Assembly (NCBI RefSeq): GCF_030915385.1 | Contig: NZ_CP133268.1 | Span: forward strand, 2,471,430-2,535,429 | DNA: 64,000 nt | Reading direction: 5' to 3' | Source: Neobacillus sp. PS3-12 | GTDB lineage: Bacteria > Bacillota > Bacilli > Bacillales > Cytobacillaceae | Part shown: positions 42,623 through 52,218 of the stretch, one piece after another | Layout: the number at the start of each line of letters is the position of its first letter | Numbering within the stretch: the stretch's first letter is position 1 | The notes under the pieces: generated by a model | What the model saw: only the letters and a program-made list of their open reading frames with translations | Told to the model about the DNA's origin: nothing | Database searches by the model: none | Program-made: the position numbers and the translations under genes

Positions 42623-44488
42623 TTAATCCAATGCCCCTTCGACATTCTTAAATTGATTAAAAAACATATTGTAGTATCTTCCACGCTGAGCTATTAGTTC
42701 ATCGTGGCTGCCTTTTTCAATAATTTGGCCATGATCAATCACCATAATATTGTCAGCATCACGAATCGTATTTAGTCGATGTGCGATGATAAAGGTCGTG
42801 CGGTCCTTCATGATCGACAACAGGGCATCCTGGATATGAAGCTCTGTCCTTGTATCAATACTGCTTGTTGCTTCATCCAATATGAGCAATGCAGGCTTAG
42901 CAAGAATCACGCGGGCAATCGCTAAAAGCTGACGCTGACCTTGGCTTAGATTACCTCCATTTTCTGACAGCATCGTATCGTAGCCATTGGGGAGCCGCTT
43001 GATAAACACATCAGCATTCGCCATCCTTGAAGCGGCCACTACTTCATCATCGGTTGCTTCAGGTTTACCGTATTTAATATTTTCCTTAATTGTTCCCGAA
43101 AACAAATACGTATCCTGGAGTACAAAGCCAAAGCTTCTCCTTAAGCTATCCCTTGTATATTCACGAATGTCCCTGCCGTCAATCAGCACCCGTCCCTCCG
43201 TTACGTCATAAAACCTCGTCAACAAGTTCACAATCGTTGTTTTTCCAGCCCCTGTCGGCCCTACTAATGCCGTACTCGAGCCAGGACTTGCATCAAAGCT
43301 GACATTTTTTAAAATCGGTACATCGGCACGGTAGCCAAAGCTGACGTTTTCAAAAACAACATGCCCCTTTGGACTTTCTAACCGCACCGCCCCATTCATA
43401 TCTGCAGGCTCTTCTTGTTCATCGATAATTTCAAACACACGCTCAGCTCCAGCCACGCCGGACTGCAAAATGTTAAAAATATTGGCCATGTCATTTAAGG
43501 GTCTGCCAAATTGACGGGAATACGTGAGAAAACTGGCAATTATTCCAATCGTAATGATGCTTTTAACAGCCAGAATACCGCCGACCACTGCTACGACTGC
43601 AAAGCCAAGGTTATTAATAACGTTCATAATTGGCATCAGGAAACCAGACCAGATTTGCGCCTTAAGGCCGACCTCACGCAGCTCTTTATTCACCGTTTCA
43701 AATTCTTCAATTGCTTTTTCCTCATGATTAAATGCTTTGACAACCTGTAATCCTGAAATCGTTTCCTCGATATGACCGTTCAATTTTCCCAGCTGTACCT
43801 GCTGGTTTTTAAACAAAACACTCGTTTTCCGGGCAATGGTTTTCGTCAACAAAAACACGAGTGGAACCGTAATTAAACTGGCCACAGTGAGAATTGGACT
43901 TAGTACCAGCATCATGATGAATGAACCTACCAAGGTAATCGCCCCTGACATCAGTTGGGTGGTAGATTGTGAGACCGTACTGCTGACGTTATCGATATCG
44001 TTCGAAAGCCGGCTCATCAATTCTCCATGTGTTCTTATATCAAAGAAGGCGACTGGTAACCTTTGCAGTTTTTGAAAAAGATGACTTCTCAGGGTCTTGA
44101 CAATCCGCTGGGAGACGCCAGCCATTAGCCAGCCCTGTAAAAAAGTAAGCAAGGCATCAAACAAATAGGCCCCTAATAAAATGAAGATAATCAATTCAAG
44201 AATAGAAAAATCAACGCTTCCCTTATGAAGATGCATCGCATCCACTGCTTTACCCATCAAATACGGTGCTAATAAGGTAAGCGCTGCATCAATGACAATA
44301 AATGAAAAAATAATCGATAACATTTTTCTTTCTCTGCCAAAATAAACCCACAGCCTTCTCAAGGTCCCTTTAAAATTCTTTGGTTTTACGACGGGGCCGC
44401 GAAATCGGCCGGCACCGCCACCAGGACGTCCGGGACCTGGAATATGCGGTGCTGCACTTTTTGTTTCTTGCTGTGATTGACCTGCCAT
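42623..44488 (-). CDS. ABC exporter half-transporter, consensus ATP site (YfiC-like)
   Basis: 621 residues: a Gly/Pro/Arg-rich N-terminal tail, six-helix exporter domain (about 60-340) and ATPase domain with Walker A GPTGAGKTT, signature LSQGQRQ, Walker B LLILDEATSSID, and H-loop AHRLNTI. It starts one base after the stop of its partner, so they form a heterodimeric exporter resembling B. subtilis YfiB/YfiC, linked to drug or amphiphile export. The present subunit has the intact catalytic glutamate. Confidence 0.87.
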   Translation of the reverse strand: MAGQSQQETKSAAPHIPGPGRPGGGAGRFRGPVVKPKNFKGTLRRLWVYFGRERKMLSIIFSFIVIDAALTLLAPYLMGKAVDAMHLHKGSVDFSILELIIFILLGAYLFDALLTFLQGWLMAGVSQRIVKTLRSHLFQKLQRLPVAFFDIRTHGELMSRLSNDIDNVSSTVSQSTTQLMSGAITLVGSFIMMLVLSPILTVASLITVPLVFLLTKTIARKTSVLFKNQQVQLGKLNGHIEETISGLQVVKAFNHEEKAIEEFETVNKELREVGLKAQIWSGFLMPIMNVINNLGFAVVAVVGGILAVKSIITIGIIASFLTYSRQFGRPLNDMANIFNILQSGVAGAERVFEIIDEQEEPADMNGAVRLESPKGHVVFENVSFGYRADVPILKNVSFDASPGSSTALVGPTGAGKTTIVNLLTRFYDVTEGRVLIDGRDIREYTRDSLRRSFGFVLQDTYLFSGTIKENIKYGKPEATDDEVVAASRMANADVFIKRLPNGYDTMLSENGGNLSQGQRQLLAIARVILAKPALLILDEATSSIDTRTELHIQDALLSIMKDRTTFIIAHRLNTIRDADNIMVIDHGQIIEKGSHDELIAQRGRYYNMFFNQFKNVEGALD

Positions 44489-44489
44489 G

Positions 44490-46217
44490 TCAGCGCACCT
44501 CCTTGCCCATCTGCGACTGATAAATTTCCTGGTAAATCTGACAGTCTTTTAATAATTCCTCATGCCGTCCTAATCCCGCTACTTCACCATGGTCTAAGAC
44601 CACAATTTTATCGGTATCCATAATAGAGGTAATTCGCTGGGCAATCAGCAGACAGGTGAGGCCCTTGGCGTATTTTTTCAATGAATCTTTGATTCTTGCT
44701 TCGGTTGCGACGTCGACTGCACTCGTACTATCATCAAGAATTAAAATTTCAGGGTTCCGTACTAAGGCACGAGCAATGGAAATTCTCTGTTTTTGCCCAC
44801 CAGAAAAATTGACGCCGCCCTGACCAATCCTTGTATCATAACCTTCAGGGGCAGCTTGGATGAAATCATTAGCCTCTGCCATCTTTGACGCCTTCTCAAT
44901 TTCCTCTATCACTGCTTTGTCATTTCCCCAGCGGACGTTCTCGGCCACGCTGCCAGTAAATAAAATATTTTTTTGCGGAACAATCGCAATTTTTTCTCTA
45001 AGCTTCTTGGGGCTTAACTGTTGAATATTCACGCCATCCACCTTTACAACACCAGAGGTAACATCATAAAAGCGGGGGATCAGGTTCACCAATGTACTTT
45101 TTCCTGATCCGGTAGAACCGATGATTCCTACCGTTTCGCCAGGAAGGATGGTCAGGTTAATTTTCTTCAAAACAGGCTCGCCTGATGTTCCTTCATAGGA
45201 AAAGGTTACGTCTTCAAAGTCGATTCTGCCTTTTTCAGTTGTTTCTTCAGTTTGGACATTGCTCCATGTGATATTTTCCTCGATGGAAAAAACTTCAGCA
45301 ATGCGGCCTGTAGAAGCTTTGGCTCTAACAAAGATATTAAATACCATGGAGACCATCATCAACGAGAAAAGGATTTGGGTCATATAATTGATGAAAGCAA
45401 CAATATGGCCGACATGCATGCTGCCATTGTTTACGCCAATGCCGCCAAGCCAGAGAACACCGACAATCCCCAAATTGACTGTCAGCATGATGGCCGGGCT
45501 AAATACAGACATATTCCGATTAGCCCTTATTGATTTATTCTGAAGCTCTTCATTGGCTGAGCTAAATTTTTCCACCTCAAAATCGAAACGATTGAAGGCT
45601 TTAACCACTCTGACACCTGATAAATACTCTCTCATCACACCGTTTACACGGTCAAGTGATTTTTGAACTTTAAGAAAAAGGGGAAAGCCTAACCTTATAT
45701 TCACCATAATGAGGATGGCAACAACAGGAACAACTACAACAAGAACGACGGATAGGGGGGGATTTAAACGGACCGCCATCACCAAGGCACCGATGCCAAC
45801 AAGTGGTGCCTTTACAAACATCCTCATCAAGCCATTGACAAAAACCTGTACTTGGGTGACATCATTGGTAAGTCTTGTAACAAGTGAGGCGCGGTCAAAT
45901 TTATCGATATTTTTAAAGGAAAGGGATTGAATTTTACGGAACAAATCAGATCTTAAATCGGAGCCAAAGTTTTGCGATACGATGCTTGCCAATACGCTCC
46001 GAAGTGAGGCAGCCACTGCCCCAAAGGCTGTAATTAATAGCATCACACCGCCCATTTTTAATACATAGGATAAGTCTCGGCCAGCAACCCCAACGTCAAT
46101 GATTTTTGACATAATCGTTGGCTGCAGTAGGTCACAAAGGGCTTCACATGCTAAAAATAAAACAGCGGTACTAAATAGCTTCCAATATTTTCTCACGTAC
46201 TTTCTTAGGAAATGCAT
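44490..46217 (-). CDS. ABC exporter half-transporter, degenerate Walker B (YfiB-like)
   Basis: 575 residues with six-helix exporter domain and ATPase: Walker A GSTGSGKST, signature FSGGQKQR, Walker B LILDDSTSAVD. The catalytic glutamate after Walker B is replaced by aspartate (DDS instead of DEA), and the switch position reads AQRITSI instead of AHR. Both are marks of the degenerate site in heterodimeric exporters. With the downstream partner it should form an asymmetric exporter. Start ATG 46217. Confidence 0.88.
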   Translation of the reverse strand: MHFLRKYVRKYWKLFSTAVLFLACEALCDLLQPTIMSKIIDVGVAGRDLSYVLKMGGVMLLITAFGAVAASLRSVLASIVSQNFGSDLRSDLFRKIQSLSFKNIDKFDRASLVTRLTNDVTQVQVFVNGLMRMFVKAPLVGIGALVMAVRLNPPLSVVLVVVVPVVAILIMVNIRLGFPLFLKVQKSLDRVNGVMREYLSGVRVVKAFNRFDFEVEKFSSANEELQNKSIRANRNMSVFSPAIMLTVNLGIVGVLWLGGIGVNNGSMHVGHIVAFINYMTQILFSLMMVSMVFNIFVRAKASTGRIAEVFSIEENITWSNVQTEETTEKGRIDFEDVTFSYEGTSGEPVLKKINLTILPGETVGIIGSTGSGKSTLVNLIPRFYDVTSGVVKVDGVNIQQLSPKKLREKIAIVPQKNILFTGSVAENVRWGNDKAVIEEIEKASKMAEANDFIQAAPEGYDTRIGQGGVNFSGGQKQRISIARALVRNPEILILDDSTSAVDVATEARIKDSLKKYAKGLTCLLIAQRITSIMDTDKIVVLDHGEVAGLGRHEELLKDCQIYQEIYQSQMGKEVR

Positions 46218-46345
46218 TTTTATTCCACCTTCATGGCCGATCTCTGTGTGTCCTGGATGGTGCTGATCCCATCCAAGTGCAGGCTCCTATATTATAATTT
46301 TGGCGGGGGGATTAAACAAATTAAAAATCTTAAAAGAACCAAAGA

Positions 46346-46380
46346 AAAAGCAACCGTTTTCAATTTAACGGCTGCTTTTT
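46346..46380 (-). terminator. Terminator after ASCH gene
   Basis: AAAAAGCAaCCGTT/AACGGcTGCTTTTT stem with eight-base loop. Confidence 0.88.
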
Positions 46381-46389
46381 AATAAATAT

Positions 46390-46734
46390 TTAAGCTTTGC
46401 GGAATTCGTGGACCCATACTCTCATTTGCGGTACCCATGGCATGCCCGGATGAATGGAGAGGATGGATTGTTTGTAGTCTTCCAGGCTATCGAAGCCTTC
46501 CTGGCGTGCATTTTCATCCGTCAACTCTCCAAGTGATTGGGAATAGACACGCTCGACAACAAAGTCTTGTCCTTCCAGTGTCATCACTTCGCCGACATCC
46601 GCATATCTACCATTCCTGCGTGTGGCTGTTTTCTTTCCTTCAAGTACCTTTTGAACATCTTCCTTTAAGGTAACTAACCGCTCAACACTGCATGTTTTTG
46701 GCGGCAGTTCGTTATTTTGCTGTACATTTGTCAT
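46390..46734 (-). CDS. ASCH domain protein
   Basis: 114 residues with an ASCH (RNA-binding-like beta barrel) fold: LVTLKEDVQKVLEGKKTATRRNGRYADVGEVMTL is the typical start, with the conserved GKKTATRR, and FVVERVYSQSLGELTDENARQEGFDSLEDYKQSI follows. ASCH proteins are thought to bind RNA or modified nucleotides; some are amidohydrolases. No partner gene, so no specific role can be assigned. Ribosome binding site GGAGGAAGAG. Confidence 0.82.
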   Translation of the reverse strand: MTNVQQNNELPPKTCSVERLVTLKEDVQKVLEGKKTATRRNGRYADVGEVMTLEGQDFVVERVYSQSLGELTDENARQEGFDSLEDYKQSILSIHPGMPWVPQMRVWVHEFRKA

Positions 46735-46881
46735 TTTACTCTTCCTCCTTCTTCAACAGGTGTATTTTACCATATCCATGTTGAAAATAAAAAAAACATG
46801 TTTGAGCATGTTTGTATAAAATAACAAGGGTTGTTCATATAATGAGCCTATTAGAGATCGTTTCTGAAAGAAGGGTGTTAT

Positions 46882-47280
46882 GTGGCAAGTTTAGGATTAT
46901 TAATGATTCGCTTGGTTATTGGTTTGACATTCGTCGGGCATGGGGCTCAAAAGTTATTTGGCTGGTTTGGAGGCCCTGGTTTAAGCGGATTCGGAGAATG
47001 GCTGGGGACGATTGGAATCAAAAATGGCGGAAAAACTTGGGCCTTACTCGCCGGATTGTTTGAACTCATCGGTGGTTTGCTGTTTGCTGCGGGGCTCCTT
47101 ACCTGGGTTGGAGCGATTCTCATTACCATCGTTATGATTGATGCGATTGCCACCGTTCATGGCAAAAACGGTTACTGGCTGACCAATGGCGGATTTGAGT
47201 ATAACCTTGTTCTCATTGCAGTTGTCATAGGAGTAGCTTTAATCGGGCCGGGAGACTTTGTATTATTATATAAACCGTGA
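46882..47280 (+). CDS. DoxX-family membrane protein
   Basis: 132 residues with four hydrophobic helices. DoxX motif RLVIGLTFVGHGAQKLFGWFGGPGLSGFGEWLGTIG and GLFELIGGLLFAAGLLTWVGA are clear. DoxX proteins are linked to thiol or oxidative-stress handling in some bacteria, but no specific partner is seen here. Start GTG 46882 behind AAGAAGGGTG. Confidence 0.88.
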   Translation: MASLGLLMIRLVIGLTFVGHGAQKLFGWFGGPGLSGFGEWLGTIGIKNGGKTWALLAGLFELIGGLLFAAGLLTWVGAILITIVMIDAIATVHGKNGYWLTNGGFEYNLVLIAVVIGVALIGPGDFVLLYKP

Positions 47281-47285
47281 AGAAA

Positions 47286-47309
47286 GGCCGACCTTAAGCA
47301 GGATCGGCC
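47286..47309. terminator. Convergent terminator doxX / ABC permease
   Basis: GGCCGA/TCGGCC stem extended by CCT/AGG around TAAGC; short T run. Confidence 0.75.
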
Positions 47310-47319
47310 CGTTTATATT

Positions 47320-48120
47320 CTAAACATTCAAATCTCTCTTTTTGTAAAATACATAGGTTACGGCCGTCAGCGCAATAATTAAAGAACTTGCCAGGATAAT
47401 GTACACTGCATCCAGCCCGCTACCGGACATGATATTTTTTGCTTCAAAATACTTAAATGGAGTTAAGTATTTTAATGGTTCAATATGATCATTTAAATCA
47501 ACGATGATCGATAATAAATAGGTGATTAAAAGTATTCCTGTCGCTAATGATGCTGCTGTTTTTGGTTTCTTTTTCACAGCTGCGATTGCACTGCCAATGA
47601 CCATAAACAAAAGCTGTAAAATAAACATTCCGATCATTAAAACAGCAATTTCACCGTTAACCGATTCGCCCTTGTTGTATTGTCCAACGAGAATTACCGA
47701 GGAAATAAAAGTTACCAGATTAAAAATAACGATATTTACTAATACAGCCAGCAATTTCGCAGTAATGATGGCCGTTCTTGAGACTGGCTTTGCGAATAAA
47801 AATTCAAACGTTTTATCACGCTCTTCTTTGGCAAAAATTGCAGCTCCCAGCATCGCAGCGTGGATCGTCGCCATTAACAGCAGATAGAGATACAACATTC
47901 CGAAATAGACACTGGCCTTTGATAAATCCCCTGAATTAAAACCCAGTACAACCCTCATTGATTTTGGCAAGCTTGCTGCGAGTTCATTGATTGATTGACC
48001 AGAGGAAGAATACGCCGAGTACTTTGCCATCCCTGATACAACCATTAGGAAAACTCCAATACTCCAAAAAATAAGCGATTTTCGATGGGCCTTTAATTCT
48101 CTTAAAAATACATTCATCAC
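47320..48120 (-). CDS. ABC-2 type permease (second copy)
   Basis: 266 residues, six helices, typical EERDKTFEFLFAKPVSRTAIITAKLLAVLVNIVIF coupling region. It is clearly a paralogue of the preceding gene (same motif order, same length). It partners the ATPase at 48943-49827. Substrate unknown. Confidence 0.86.
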   Translation of the reverse strand: MMNVFLRELKAHRKSLIFWSIGVFLMVVSGMAKYSAYSSSGQSINELAASLPKSMRVVLGFNSGDLSKASVYFGMLYLYLLLMATIHAAMLGAAIFAKEERDKTFEFLFAKPVSRTAIITAKLLAVLVNIVIFNLVTFISSVILVGQYNKGESVNGEIAVLMIGMFILQLLFMVIGSAIAAVKKKPKTAASLATGILLITYLLSIIVDLNDHIEPLKYLTPFKYFEAKNIMSGSGLDAVYIILASSLIIALTAVTYVFYKKRDLNV

Positions 48121-48138
48121 GAAACCCCTCCGTTTAGT

Positions 48139-48936
48139 TTAAACAGCATGGATATCCTTTTTGGTGTAAATCATGAAACTTGCTGCAACTGCTGCAATAA
48201 TAATGATGGCACCGACAACTAAAAAGGAAGCTTCAAAGCTTGCGTGTTTCAAAATATAAGTATTGTCAAAGTACTTAAATGGCGAAAAGTAGCGTTTTAC
48301 TTTTTCTCCTGTTGTATCACTGAACATACCCAGAAAATAGAAAGCAAAGACAACTGCAAGCGAGACGCTGAGCACTGATTTAAGTTTCAATCCACTCACA
48401 GAAACAATAAATCCCAGAGCCAGGAATATCAGTTGAACAAAAAACATCGTAAGTGAAAGCATAATAAAGATTTTAAAACTAAAATCATCGGTCTTTACTT
48501 GAAATGCCATAATACTTGCAGCTGCAATAAAAATGATGTTTGTAATCACAATCGAAGCAAATGCAGCGAACATTTTAGCTGTTAAAACGGTTGTGCGAGT
48601 GACCGGTTTTGTTAACAAAAAATCTGCTGTTTTTTCACGGACTTCCTTGCTGATAATGGACGTACCAAGATTCATAGCCTGGATCGCACCGCAAAGGGTA
48701 ATAAATGACAAAGGAAAACAGTAGAATCCCAGAATAGAGACGAGATTACCTAGATTAATCCCCAATGCATTTCTGATTGCTGGCGGATAATTCTCCATTA
48801 CTTTTTTAAAAGCCTCTGTATCCTTTGAAAAACCAGGATAAAATGACATAAACAGCATAACAATTGCTACTAAAGATATCGTCCAAATGATGGTCGACTT
48901 CCGGTAAGCCTTCAATTCATGATAAAAGATATTCAT
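48139..48936 (-). CDS. ABC-2 type permease (first copy)
   Basis: 265 residues, six helices, with the coupling segment KEVREKTADFLLTKPVTRTTVLTAKMFAAFASIVITNIIF. It begins seven bases after the ATPase gene. With the following paralogue it probably forms a heterodimeric permease, as in lantibiotic- or bacitracin-type exporters. Controlled by the TetR gene at the head of the operon. Confidence 0.86.
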   Translation of the reverse strand: MNIFYHELKAYRKSTIIWTISLVAIVMLFMSFYPGFSKDTEAFKKVMENYPPAIRNALGINLGNLVSILGFYCFPLSFITLCGAIQAMNLGTSIISKEVREKTADFLLTKPVTRTTVLTAKMFAAFASIVITNIIFIAAASIMAFQVKTDDFSFKIFIMLSLTMFFVQLIFLALGFIVSVSGLKLKSVLSVSLAVVFAFYFLGMFSDTTGEKVKRYFSPFKYFDNTYILKHASFEASFLVVGAIIIIAAVAASFMIYTKKDIHAV

Positions 48937-48942
48937 AGTCTA

Positions 48943-49827
48943 TCAGGCCTCCACTTCATAATAATGCATAAAGATCTCCTCAAGGTCTGGTTCTTCAATC
49001 CAAAGATTCGTAATCTCAATTTCTGTTATCTTTTTCAAAATATCATTAATATTTCCTCTAAATAAGAAGGTGATCACGTTATCCTTTACTTCTAATTTAT
49101 TGATGCCTTCCAGATTAAAATAATCCAGGCCCAGCTTCGTTTTTGTCTCAATTTTTATCTTTTTATAGTTGTTTTCCTGTAAAGTACTGATTTTTTCAAC
49201 GGTAACAAGCTGGCCTTCTTTAATGATGGCCACCCGATTACATAACTTTTGAACTTCACTTAAGATATGAGATGAAAATAGAATCGTTGCGCCTTTTTTA
49301 TTTTCTTCTTGAAGTAATTCAAAGAACTTTTGCTGCATTAAAGGGTCCAACCCGCTTGTCGGTTCATCCAAAATAATTAATTTGGGTTCATGCAAGAGTC
49401 CTTGAACAATTCCGACTTTCTTTTTGTTCCCCAATGACAGGTCTTCAATTTTTTTATTAAGATCAAGATTCATGATTTCAGCCAACTCATGAATCCGCTT
49501 CGTGCAATCCTTTTTATAAAAACTGGCTGAGTATTTTAATAGATCTTTTACTCTCATATTGTCGTAATAAAATACTTCAGATGGCAGGTAGCCAATTTCT
49601 TTTTTGATTTCAGGAGCATATTTAACAGAGTCTTTTCCAAAAATCGTTGCACTGCCCTTAGTTGGATAAATAAGCGATAAAAGGGTACGAATAGTCGTCG
49701 ATTTACCGGCTCCATTTGGACCGATAAAGCCAAAAATTTCGCCTTCTTCCACATTGAAGCTAATATCAGAGATTCCTCTTGCCTTTCCATAGGTTTTCGT
49801 CAAACTTTTGATTTCAATGACATTCAT
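48943..49827 (-). CDS. ABC transporter ATP-binding protein
   Basis: 294-residue ATPase with an extra C-terminal domain of about 70 residues. Walker A GPNGAGKST, Q-loop YLPSEVFYYDNMRVKDLL, signature LSLGNKKK, Walker B LIILDEPTSGLDPL, and switch SSHILSEVQ. Close to BcrA/NatA-like exporters. Twelve bases behind the tetR gene. Confidence 0.9.
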   Translation of the reverse strand: MNVIEIKSLTKTYGKARGISDISFNVEEGEIFGFIGPNGAGKSTTIRTLLSLIYPTKGSATIFGKDSVKYAPEIKKEIGYLPSEVFYYDNMRVKDLLKYSASFYKKDCTKRIHELAEIMNLDLNKKIEDLSLGNKKKVGIVQGLLHEPKLIILDEPTSGLDPLMQQKFFELLQEENKKGATILFSSHILSEVQKLCNRVAIIKEGQLVTVEKISTLQENNYKKIKIETKTKLGLDYFNLEGINKLEVKDNVITFLFRGNINDILKKITEIEITNLWIEEPDLEEIFMHYYEVEA

Positions 49828-49839
49828 GCTTACAACCCC

Positions 49840-50463
49840 CTATTTATAAAAGCAATTTTTGAAAATTGTAAAGTACTCATTTAATTCCTTTAAGATCCTG
49901 TCATAGTCAAAATCATGCTCTGGTGATAATTTTGCCTTCGCCGATTCTTCAGCAGCAAATTGCTCAGCCGTCCACATGATAATTTTTATCGCTTTACTTG
50001 CATCAACATCCTCTCTAAACAGGGATGTATCAATACCTTCGAAAGCCTTATTGATATTTACTGTTGTCATTTCCATTTTCCAACTGTCTAAATCTTCTTT
50101 TACCTCTTTTGAATCTTCCAGGTAAACGTTGGTGATGAACTTAAAAATATCAGGGTATTGTTTTCTTAACTCCATTTTGATGAGCGTTGCTTGCTCAATT
50201 CTCATAAAAATATCAGGGTCTGTAAAAGTAACCTTTTGATAAAACACCTTTGTTAAAAGGTCCATAAAATGATCTTTTAAAAACAAATAAAGCTGCTTTT
50301 TATTTTTAAAATAATGAAACAAGGATCCTTTCGAAATTCCTGCTTCTTTTACAATTTCATTTGTTGAGGCATTATCATAGCCTTTCTGGGCAAACTCCTT
50401 AATGGCTGCATTGAATATTCTGTCTTGTTTTTCTTGATCAAGATTAAAGAATTTTTCAATCAT
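49840..50463 (-). CDS. TetR-family repressor of the ABC-2 exporter
   Basis: 207 residues: N-terminal HTH (DRIFNAAIKEFAQKGYDNASTNEIVKEAGISKGSLFHYFKNKKQLYLFL) and a helical ligand domain with KKQYPDIFKFITNVYLED-like helices. Start ATG 50463, 13 bases after AAGGAGG; eight more codons upstream are open. Two palindromes TTGACCAC(T/A)CTGGTCAA sit immediately upstream and are its likely operators, so the operon is autoregulated. Confidence 0.88.
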   Translation of the reverse strand: MIEKFFNLDQEKQDRIFNAAIKEFAQKGYDNASTNEIVKEAGISKGSLFHYFKNKKQLYLFLKDHFMDLLTKVFYQKVTFTDPDIFMRIEQATLIKMELRKQYPDIFKFITNVYLEDSKEVKEDLDSWKMEMTTVNINKAFEGIDTSLFREDVDASKAIKIIMWTAEQFAAEESAKAKLSPEHDFDYDRILKELNEYFTIFKNCFYK

Positions 50464-50492
50464 TGAATGGTAGCAGCCTCCTTCCAACTAAG

Positions 50493-50542
50493 TTGACCAC
50501 TCTGGTCAATTTTATTATATTCTTATTGACCACACTGGTCAA
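50493..50542. promoter_or_regulatory. Twin TetR operators
   Basis: TTGACCACTCTGGTCAA (50493-50509) and TTGACCACACTGGTCAA (50526-50542), 33 bp centre to centre, in the tetR/pepT divergent gap. Confidence 0.85.
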
Positions 50543-50603
50543 TATCAATCTTTTTAGCTAAGTGTTAAGATAGATGGTGAACAAATAAAGGAGTTGAATT
50601 GCT

Positions 50604-51836
50604 TTGAAAGATGAGATTATTAAACGATTTACTACTTATGTAAAAGTAGATACCCAGTCAAACGAAAGCAGTGATACTTGTCCATCCACACCGGGACAGC
50701 TAGAGCTCCTTCGTATCCTTGTAGAAGAATTGAAGGAAATAGGGATGGAAGAAGTAACATTGGATGAAAGTGGTTATTGTTTTGCCACACTTCCAGCTAA
50801 TACAAATAAAGATGTTCCGACCATTGGATTCTTATCCCATGTAGATACGGCTACCGACTTCACAGGAAATAATGTAAATCCGCAAATCATTGAGAACTAT
50901 GACGGGAAAGATATCGTTTTAAATGAATCCTTACATATCGCATTAACCACAAAGGACTTTCCGCAGCTGGCCAACTATATTGGACATACATTGATTGCAA
51001 CAGATGGGACCACTCTGCTTGGTGCAGATGACAAAGCTGGTGTTGCTGAAATTATGACAGCAATGAACTATCTTAAACAACACCCAGAAATCAAACACGG
51101 GAAAGTAAGGGTTGCTTTTACCCCTGATGAGGAAATTGGAAGGGGACCACATAAATTTGATGTTGCGAAATTCGGTGCTAAGTTTGCCTATACGGTGGAT
51201 GGCGGCCCGTTAGGTGAGTTGGAATTTGAAAGCTTTAATGCTGCTGCTGCAAAAATAACCATTAAGGGTCGAAATATCCATCCAGGCTCTGCAAAAGGGA
51301 AGATGGTCAATTCTGCAAAAATTGCAATGGAATTAAACAGCATGCTTCCTGTTGAGGAATCACCAGAAATGACAGAAGGCTATGAAGGTTTCTATCACTT
51401 GATTTCATTCCACGGGGATGTAGAACAAACAAACCTTCACTACATTATTCGTGACTTTGATAAAAATAATTTCAATGACAGAAAAGCAAAAGTCGAAAGC
51501 ATTGTTGCTGACTTAAAGAAAAAATATGGTGAGAACAACATCATCCTTGAACTAAAGGATCAATATTACAACATGAAGGATAAAATCGAACCCGTTAAAG
51601 TAATCGTTGACATCGCCCATCAAGCTATGGAAAACTTGGATATCAAGCCAATTGTCCAACCAATTCGTGGTGGTACGGATGGCTCACAGCTCTCTTATAT
51701 GGGACTCCCGACACCAAATATTTTTGCTGGTGGAGAAAACTTCCACGGAAGATTTGAGTTTACATCTGCGGAAAATATGGAGAAGGCTGCACGAGTCATT
51801 GTTGAAATTACCAGATTATTTGAGGAAAAGGCCTAA
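50604..51836 (+). CDS. pepT: Peptidase T (tripeptide aminopeptidase) PepT
   Basis: 410-residue M20 zinc aminopeptidase removing N-terminal residues from tripeptides. Motifs: SHVDTATDF (His and Asp metal ligands), [26 protein letters not shown] (catalytic Glu), and [34 protein letters not shown] start with AAAGGAG upstream. Single gene with its own terminator. Confidence 0.95.
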   Translation: MKDEIIKRFTTYVKVDTQSNESSDTCPSTPGQLELLRILVEELKEIGMEEVTLDESGYCFATLPANTNKDVPTIGFLSHVDTATDFTGNNVNPQIIENYDGKDIVLNESLHIALTTKDFPQLANYIGHTLIATDGTTLLGADDKAGVAEIMTAMNYLKQHPEIKHGKVRVAFTPDEEIGRGPHKFDVAKFGAKFAYTVDGGPLGELEFESFNAAAAKITIKGRNIHPGSAKGKMVNSAKIAMELNSMLPVEESPEMTEGYEGFYHLISFHGDVEQTNLHYIIRDFDKNNFNDRKAKVESIVADLKKKYGENNIILELKDQYYNMKDKIEPVKVIVDIAHQAMENLDIKPIVQPIRGGTDGSQLSYMGLPTPNIFAGGENFHGRFEFTSAENMEKAARVIVEITRLFEEKA

Positions 51837-51862
51837 ATCTACACTATTTTACAAATTCATTA

Positions 51863-51894
51863 AAAAACTAATCCTATGTGGGTTAGTTTTTTTT
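51863..51894 (+). terminator. Terminator of pepT
   Basis: AAAACTAATCC/GGGTTAGTTTT stem followed by T8. Confidence 0.9.
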
Positions 51895-51899
51895 ATGTG

Positions 51900-52218
51900 A
51901 ATATTTCATATTAGTCATTTTTTCTTATTTTCATTAGATAATAAGTAGCATAATCGGATTTTTTAAGGACTTTTTAAAATATTTAAATTTCGACAATAAA
52001 CGTTCTTTACCAAGAATAATTCGTTCTTTATAATGGATAGTACGGAAGGAAGTGTTTGCCATTAAGAGAATAAGATTATGTTAGTTAGAAAACGTTGCGG
52101 GGAGGATTTGACTTTTAAAGGTAAATGGCTTTTGCAGCAGTAGGCATTAGGACCTACATACGTACATCCTGTTGTTCGTTATTTCGCACAAATTTTGGGG
52201 GAGAGTTGCTGATGAGAA
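51900..52218 (+). other. Leader region of the multicopper oxidase gene
   Basis: About 320 A/T-rich bases without a convincing gene. TTCGACAATA...TATAATGG near 51990-52035 could be a promoter. A 21-codon frame from 52078 lacks a ribosome binding site. I see no clear operator or riboswitch. Confidence 0.4.

Noticed and set aside
46812..47063. Alternative 83-codon frame over doxX
   Set aside because: Overlaps the clear DoxX protein in another frame and lacks any family pattern.
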